A model generated the notes under the pieces. The model did not search any database and was not told where the DNA came from. It was given only the letters and a program-made list of their open reading frames with translations. A program made the position numbers and the translations under genes. Shown here piece after piece: positions 4,924-8,412 of a stretch of 8,412 nucleotides of DNA (the stretch's first letter is position 1; the number at the start of each line of letters is the position of its first letter). Source of the DNA: Candidatus Hydrogenedentota bacterium (GTDB lineage Bacteria; Hydrogenedentota; Hydrogenedentia; Hydrogenedentales; SLHB01); NCBI GenBank assembly GCA_023384315.1, contig JAHDWY010000034.1, forward strand, positions 1 through 8,412, read 5' to 3'.

Positions 4924-6285
4924 TTGAGCAAGGTCACGTTTACGGCAATCGGTGGGGGCGCGGAAATCGGCGCCAACTCCTATCTCATCACCGCGGAAGA
5001 CCACGACGTCCTCTTGGATTGCGGGATTCACCCCAAGAAAGAAGGCGTCGAAGCGTTGCCGCAACTGGATTTGTTGAAGCGGTCACCCGAAGCCGTGATC
5101 GTGTCTCACGCCCATATCGATCATTGCGGCGCGGTGCCGTATCTCATGCGCGATCACCGGACCACCGAGTGTTACGCCACGCAGCCGACCGTGCGAATCA
5201 TGGATCGCATGCTCCACAACAGCGTATCCGTCATGGGCACGCTTGCCGTGGAACGCGGCATCCGGGAATACCCTTTGTACAGTCATAGTGACGTGGAGTA
5301 CGTCATCCGCCGCAGTTACGGTCTGGCCTTGGAGTTCGCTCTAACCTGGGACAGTCCCTTCCGAGCGAGCTTTCACCCCTCGGGCCATGTTTTGGGAAGC
5401 GCGAGCGTGCTGCTTCGGGCGCCGGGTCACACGATCTTCTACTCCGGCGACGTGTGCCTGACCCACCAGGAATTGATGGCCGGTCTGCGGTTGATCGATC
5501 CCTCCGAAGACGTGACTACACTGATCATCGAAAGCACCCGCGGCACCCATGAGGAAGGCCATGCCATCACCTTCGAGGGCGAGACGGAACGGTTTGCGCA
5601 GGAGGTATCGAAGGTTCTCGAGCAGGGCGGCGTTGTGCTGGTGCCGTCCTTTGCCCTGGGCCGCACCCAGGAGTTGCTGAACGTGATCGCGCGCCTTCAG
5701 GAGTCAGGCTACATCCCCTCCGTGCCGGTATATGCATCCGGCTTGGGCCGCGCAGTGTATGAGATCTACGACAAGTACTCTGACTACCTGCGCCCCGATT
5801 CGACGTTGCGGCCCCTGTTCGAGTTCAACCGGATCGGCGACGTGTGGGACCCGGAGGTTCGTCACGATCTCTTGAAGAAACCCGGGGTCATTGTGGCCAC
5901 GTCGGGCATGATGGTGGAGAACACGCCTTCTTCGATGATCGCCTCGGAACTGGTGAAGTACAAGAAACACGGGATATTCTTCGTAGGCTATCTGGACCCG
6001 GACACGTTGGGATACAAGTTGCTCCACGCCAAGACGGGGGATCAGATGCCTTTCGAACTGAACGGACACCCGGTGACGATCAAGCTGGAGAACCGCCAGA
6101 GTTTCAATTTCAGCGCGCATGCGCCGCGCGAAGATTTGTGCAAGCTGATCGACCACATCGCGCCGAAAAATGTGGTGTTTGTACACGGCGACCCCGAGGC
6201 CACCGCCTGGATGGCGGAGAATACGAACGCCCGCTACCGCAAGTTCATCCCGAGTACCGGCGATCCCATCGACCTGGAACCGTAA
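4924..6285 (+). CDS. Beta-CASP metallo-beta-lactamase ribonuclease (CPSF73/TTHA0252-like)
   Basis: This 453-residue soluble Zn-dependent RNA nuclease has the length of bacterial CPSF73-like enzymes. Metal-site motifs: D32 in LLDCG, HAHIDH (62-67), GHVLGSAS with H155, and YSGDV with D176. The beta-CASP part follows with motif A IIESTRG (201-207), SFALGRTQELL (242-252), ATSGMM (325-330), motif C NFSAHAPRED (395-404, H399) and a final VHGD (420-423, H421). All expected catalytic residues are present. Motif A reads ESTRG instead of the commoner ESTYG. There is no N-terminal KH domain, unlike archaeal aCPSF1, and no RNase J C-terminal extension. The TTG start at 4924 is supported by GGAG at the right distance and a promoter ending at 4903. 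Likely role is RNA processing or decay in the cytoplasm. The lpxL-like gene follows after 2 nt. Confidence 0.9.
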   Translation: MSKVTFTAIGGGAEIGANSYLITAEDHDVLLDCGIHPKKEGVEALPQLDLLKRSPEAVIVSHAHIDHCGAVPYLMRDHRTTECYATQPTVRIMDRMLHNSVSVMGTLAVERGIREYPLYSHSDVEYVIRRSYGLALEFALTWDSPFRASFHPSGHVLGSASVLLRAPGHTIFYSGDVCLTHQELMAGLRLIDPSEDVTTLIIESTRGTHEEGHAITFEGETERFAQEVSKVLEQGGVVLVPSFALGRTQELLNVIARLQESGYIPSVPVYASGLGRAVYEIYDKYSDYLRPDSTLRPLFEFNRIGDVWDPEVRHDLLKKPGVIVATSGMMVENTPSSMIASELVKYKKHGIFFVGYLDPDTLGYKLLHAKTGDQMPFELNGHPVTIKLENRQSFNFSAHAPREDLCKLIDHIAPKNVVFVHGDPEATAWMAENTNARYRKFIPSTGDPIDLEP

Positions 6286-6287
6286 GC

Positions 6288-7220
6288 ATGGCCCGTCGCC
6301 GTAATCCTGTCGTCGTGTGGATCGCAACGGCCGCCTCCATCGGGTTCGGACGGATCGCATCGTATCTTCCGCTGCCCGTGGCCAGAGCTGTCGGCCGGGC
6401 TGCCGGACGCGTCGCTTATTGGCTGGTGCCACGCGTTCGCAAGGTCGCGCTTGCCAACCTCGATCATGCGTACGGTGACTCATTGACGCATGCGGAGAAG
6501 CTCCGGATTGCTCGCGGCGCCGCGGAGAACGTGGGCATCGTGGCGGCGGAATTCTCCCGAATCCCTTTGCTCGACAGCGAAACCATACGCGATTGCGTTC
6601 AATTCACGGGTCTGGAGCACTTTGAGAAAGGCCGGGGAGCCTTTCTCATCAGTGCGCATCTCGCCAACTGGGAATGGATGGCCCCGGCACTAACGGCAAC
6701 GGGGCTTCGATTGGCCGAGGTAGTCCGGCCTCTGGACGATCCGAGGTTGAATCGTTATGTTGATGCTACTCGAACCGCGCAAGGTGTGCGTACCATCGGG
6801 AAAGAGCGTTCCGGCGCCGAAATTATGCGCCTTTTGAAGGATGGGTGGATTGTGGGGGTCCTGGTCGACCAAAGCCCGCGCGAGGCGGCCGTCCCCGTCA
6901 GGTTCTTCGGCCAGGCCTGCTGGGCAACCGTTGCTCCGGCCATGGTGGCCACGCGGGCGAAGGTGCCGATCCACGTCGTCACGATGGCGCGCGAGACTTC
7001 GGGCCGCTACACGATGTCCATTTCGCCGCCCGTTGCGCTAAGCCGGACCGGAAACCTGCGGCAGGATTTGGTAGGGATGACCCAGCGCTGTCAGGATCTC
7101 ATCGAGGCTGAGATTCGTAAGTACCCGGAACAGTGGCTTTGGCTGCACCGGCGGTGGAAGGAACGGCCCCGGCTGGAGGCCGACTGGCAGGCGCGAAAGG
7201 CAAAAGACACGGAGCGCTAA
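6288..7220 (+). CDS. LpxL/HtrB-family lipid A (late) acyltransferase
   Basis: This 310-residue protein is about the usual size of LpxL/LpxM. These enzymes move an acyl chain from acyl-ACP onto lipid A precursor at the inner membrane. Seen: a short hydrophobic N-terminal region (about 8-28) with basic flanks suited to membrane attachment, NLDHAYGD (57-64), the catalytic H-x4-E as HLANWE (H124, E129), GVLVDQSP (190-197), VPVRFFGQ (202-209, where acceptor-pocket residues lie in the family) and QWLWLHRRW (282-290), a family hallmark. The ATG at 6288 is 2 nt after the nuclease stop. The open frame extends upstream into the nuclease gene but is readthrough. Co-transcription with the nuclease is likely. 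The acceptor and acyl length are not predictable; related enzymes also acylate other glycolipids, such as PimB/phosphatidylinositol mannoside-type acceptors. Confidence 0.9.
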   Translation: MARRRNPVVVWIATAASIGFGRIASYLPLPVARAVGRAAGRVAYWLVPRVRKVALANLDHAYGDSLTHAEKLRIARGAAENVGIVAAEFSRIPLLDSETIRDCVQFTGLEHFEKGRGAFLISAHLANWEWMAPALTATGLRLAEVVRPLDDPRLNRYVDATRTAQGVRTIGKERSGAEIMRLLKDGWIVGVLVDQSPREAAVPVRFFGQACWATVAPAMVATRAKVPIHVVTMARETSGRYTMSISPPVALSRTGNLRQDLVGMTQRCQDLIEAEIRKYPEQWLWLHRRWKERPRLEADWQARKAKDTER

Positions 7221-8185
7221 ACCGGGTCTCCTGGTTTCCATTCAAAGATCTTCTCGGGATGTTGGATGTAGTCGTTCATGATATCCACGAACCCGAAGAT
7301 GTCGCCCCCATCCATGGCCCGGTGATCAAAGGTTACGGCGACCGTGACGATCTTCCGCGGAACGACTGCGCCATTCACGACCCGCGGCAAGTCGCGTGTG
7401 AGACCGATTCCCCACATGAACGTACTGGGCGGCGGAATGACCGTGACCGTCTGCCATCCGTCGACCGACATACCGATATTGGCCACCGTGCACGTGGAAC
7501 CCACGACGTCCTTGGCCTGGAGCTTCTCCTCTTCCGGCACGTTCTTCACATTATCGGCCATGGGTTCCGGCCATAAGCATGACTTGGCCCAGAGCCAGCC
7601 GGCGGTGAATCCGGAGAAATCGAGTTCTCGAATCGCATAGCTCAAGTATTCCCACGCGCAACGCCGGTACAGCTCGTTCATATCCGTGCGCCGGGACTTG
7701 CGGGTAAGGACTCGCATTTCGTTGGCGACATCGACCAGCGTTTTCTGGTGCGGGTTGCGAATGATGGGCGCCATGACCCCCTGATTGGTGTGGACCGTGA
7801 AAGAGGGGCAAATGTCTTCGCATTCGTAGAGGTACCCGCCGTTGCGCAGCGGGGTCCATTCCATGAACGAATTCATGACCGGCATGTGGTAGAGCACGTG
7901 CCCGATCGTCTTCAGATAGAAGGCCGAGAAATTCTTGTGGACGGCCATGGTCGTGAGTTCGTCTGCCGTATGCTTCTTGCCGGAGGCCTTCATCTCGTCA
8001 ACGACGCGCTTGCCGTACTCGTAAAGGGGGGTCACATCGAATTCTACATTGCCCGCCGCATGCGGGATCTTGCGCGCGGAGATGGACAGAATGAACGCCA
8101 CGCTTTGCCGCTGGAACGAAAGCTTGCGGACGTTGCGCATGCGGATATTCTTGCGCGCGTATGAGATCGTGAAATTGCGGAACAT
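7217..8185 (-). CDS. Stand-alone 2-oxoacid dehydrogenase E2-type acyltransferase catalytic domain
   Basis: This 322-residue protein is built almost entirely of the chloramphenicol-acetyltransferase-like E2 catalytic fold. Seen: a basic N-terminus (about 1-30), DVTPLYEY (50-57), MPVMNSFMEW (101-110), VHTNQGVMAPIIRNPHQKTL (131-150, the family V-x-T-x-x-G-x-x-x-P-I-I region), GSTCTVANIGM (229-239) and the catalytic DHRAMDGG (287-294, H288 and D292). There is no lipoyl domain or peripheral-subunit-binding domain, and no E1 or E3 gene nearby, so it is unlikely to be a normal pyruvate or oxoglutarate dehydrogenase core. It should transfer an acyl group from CoA to an unknown acceptor. The ATG at 8185 has a weak Shine-Dalgarno; an in-frame ATG at 8140 is an alternative that would drop 15 residues. 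Its stop overlaps that of the convergent lpxL-like gene. Confidence 0.85.
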   Translation of the reverse strand: MFRNFTISYARKNIRMRNVRKLSFQRQSVAFILSISARKIPHAAGNVEFDVTPLYEYGKRVVDEMKASGKKHTADELTTMAVHKNFSAFYLKTIGHVLYHMPVMNSFMEWTPLRNGGYLYECEDICPSFTVHTNQGVMAPIIRNPHQKTLVDVANEMRVLTRKSRRTDMNELYRRCAWEYLSYAIRELDFSGFTAGWLWAKSCLWPEPMADNVKNVPEEEKLQAKDVVGSTCTVANIGMSVDGWQTVTVIPPPSTFMWGIGLTRDLPRVVNGAVVPRKIVTVAVTFDHRAMDGGDIFGFVDIMNDYIQHPEKIFEWKPGDPV

Positions 8186-8412
8186 GGCTGCTTACAAATC
8201 CGACCGTTGCCTATCGACCCGGCGATACCCCCAAGTCTGCCCGTAGATCGCGGCACGAATCACCCAAGAAAATCTCCGCAATCTGCGGATTGGACTGAGG
8301 GTAACGCGTTTGGGTTTCAGACAGGCTCGATCGCTGATGGATGCTAAGTCATATTCTATCAATATCTTGTGGGTCTGCGGCGCGTTGAGATGATTCATGC
8401 TTTCACCCGGTC
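8186..8412. other. Upstream region of the E2-like gene, no convincing gene
   Basis: The region contains a perfect hairpin-forming repeat, TCCGCA-ATC-TGCGGA (8275-8289). It also has a minus-strand frame of 68 codons (8398 to 8192) ending 6 nt before the E2-like ATG. That frame's product is Arg-rich with no recognisable motif, though a GGTGA element precedes its ATG, so a small leader gene is possible but weakly supported. A TAGAAT on the minus strand near 8355 could be a -10 box but has no matching -35. The window ends here. Confidence 0.4.

Noticed and set aside
4719..4976. An 85-codon minus-strand frame preceded by nothing recognisable, spanning the divergent gap
   Set aside because: It overlaps the start of the nuclease gene and of the first GT2 in another frame, and its product has no motif.
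5844..6287. N-terminal extension of the lpxL-like frame into the nuclease gene
   Set aside because: The frame is open but its residues read as off-frame nuclease sequence. The family N-terminus begins at the ATG at 6288.
5704..6483. A 259-codon minus-strand open frame
   Set aside because: It is antisense to the beta-CASP nuclease and the lpxL start, both of which carry intact catalytic motifs.

Overview
The window is chromosomal DNA of moderately high G+C, densely coded, from a Gram-negative bacterium. The main sign is an LpxL/HtrB-type lipid A acyltransferase, which implies a lipopolysaccharide outer membrane. The gene mix would fit a diderm lineage such as a planctomycete-like or candidate-phylum bacterium, but no phylum-specific marker is visible. 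I see no insertion sequence, phage gene, CRISPR array, tRNA or rRNA.

Left part, minus strand. The window opens inside a metal-dependent cyclase/formamidase-family gene (1-354, 3' end cut off). Its upstream gap (355-644) holds a perfect TATAAT -10 box and an inverted repeat. Before it, reading from 4731 down to 645, runs a tightly packed six-gene glycan cassette. The order is a membrane GT2, a PssD/Alg14-like subunit, a PssE/Alg13-like subunit, a second membrane GT2, a DPM1-like soluble GT2, and a three-helix DUF2304 protein. Gaps are 5 nt or less, or the genes overlap, so this is very probably one operon started from a promoter near 4779-4807. The likely joint job is building a surface polysaccharide or glycolipid on a polyprenyl carrier. 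The PssD/PssE pair should form a single split glycosyltransferase. The DPM1-like GT2 plus DUF2304 should make a polyprenyl-phosphate sugar. No flippase, polymerase or initiating transferase is in the window.

Centre, plus strand. Divergent from the cassette is a beta-CASP metallo-beta-lactamase ribonuclease (4924-6285) with a near-consensus sigma70 promoter, a very short leader and a TTG start. It is followed 2 nt later by the lpxL-like acyltransferase gene (6288-7220), probably in the same transcript.

Right part, minus strand. Convergent with lpxL, and sharing overlapping stop codons with it, is a stand-alone 2-oxoacid-dehydrogenase acyltransferase (E2) catalytic domain (7217-8185) without lipoyl or subunit-binding domains. 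The remaining 227 bases upstream hold no convincing gene.

Overall this looks like a cell-envelope neighbourhood (surface glycan plus lipid A). An RNA-processing enzyme and two acyl/amide-chemistry enzymes have less obvious links to it.
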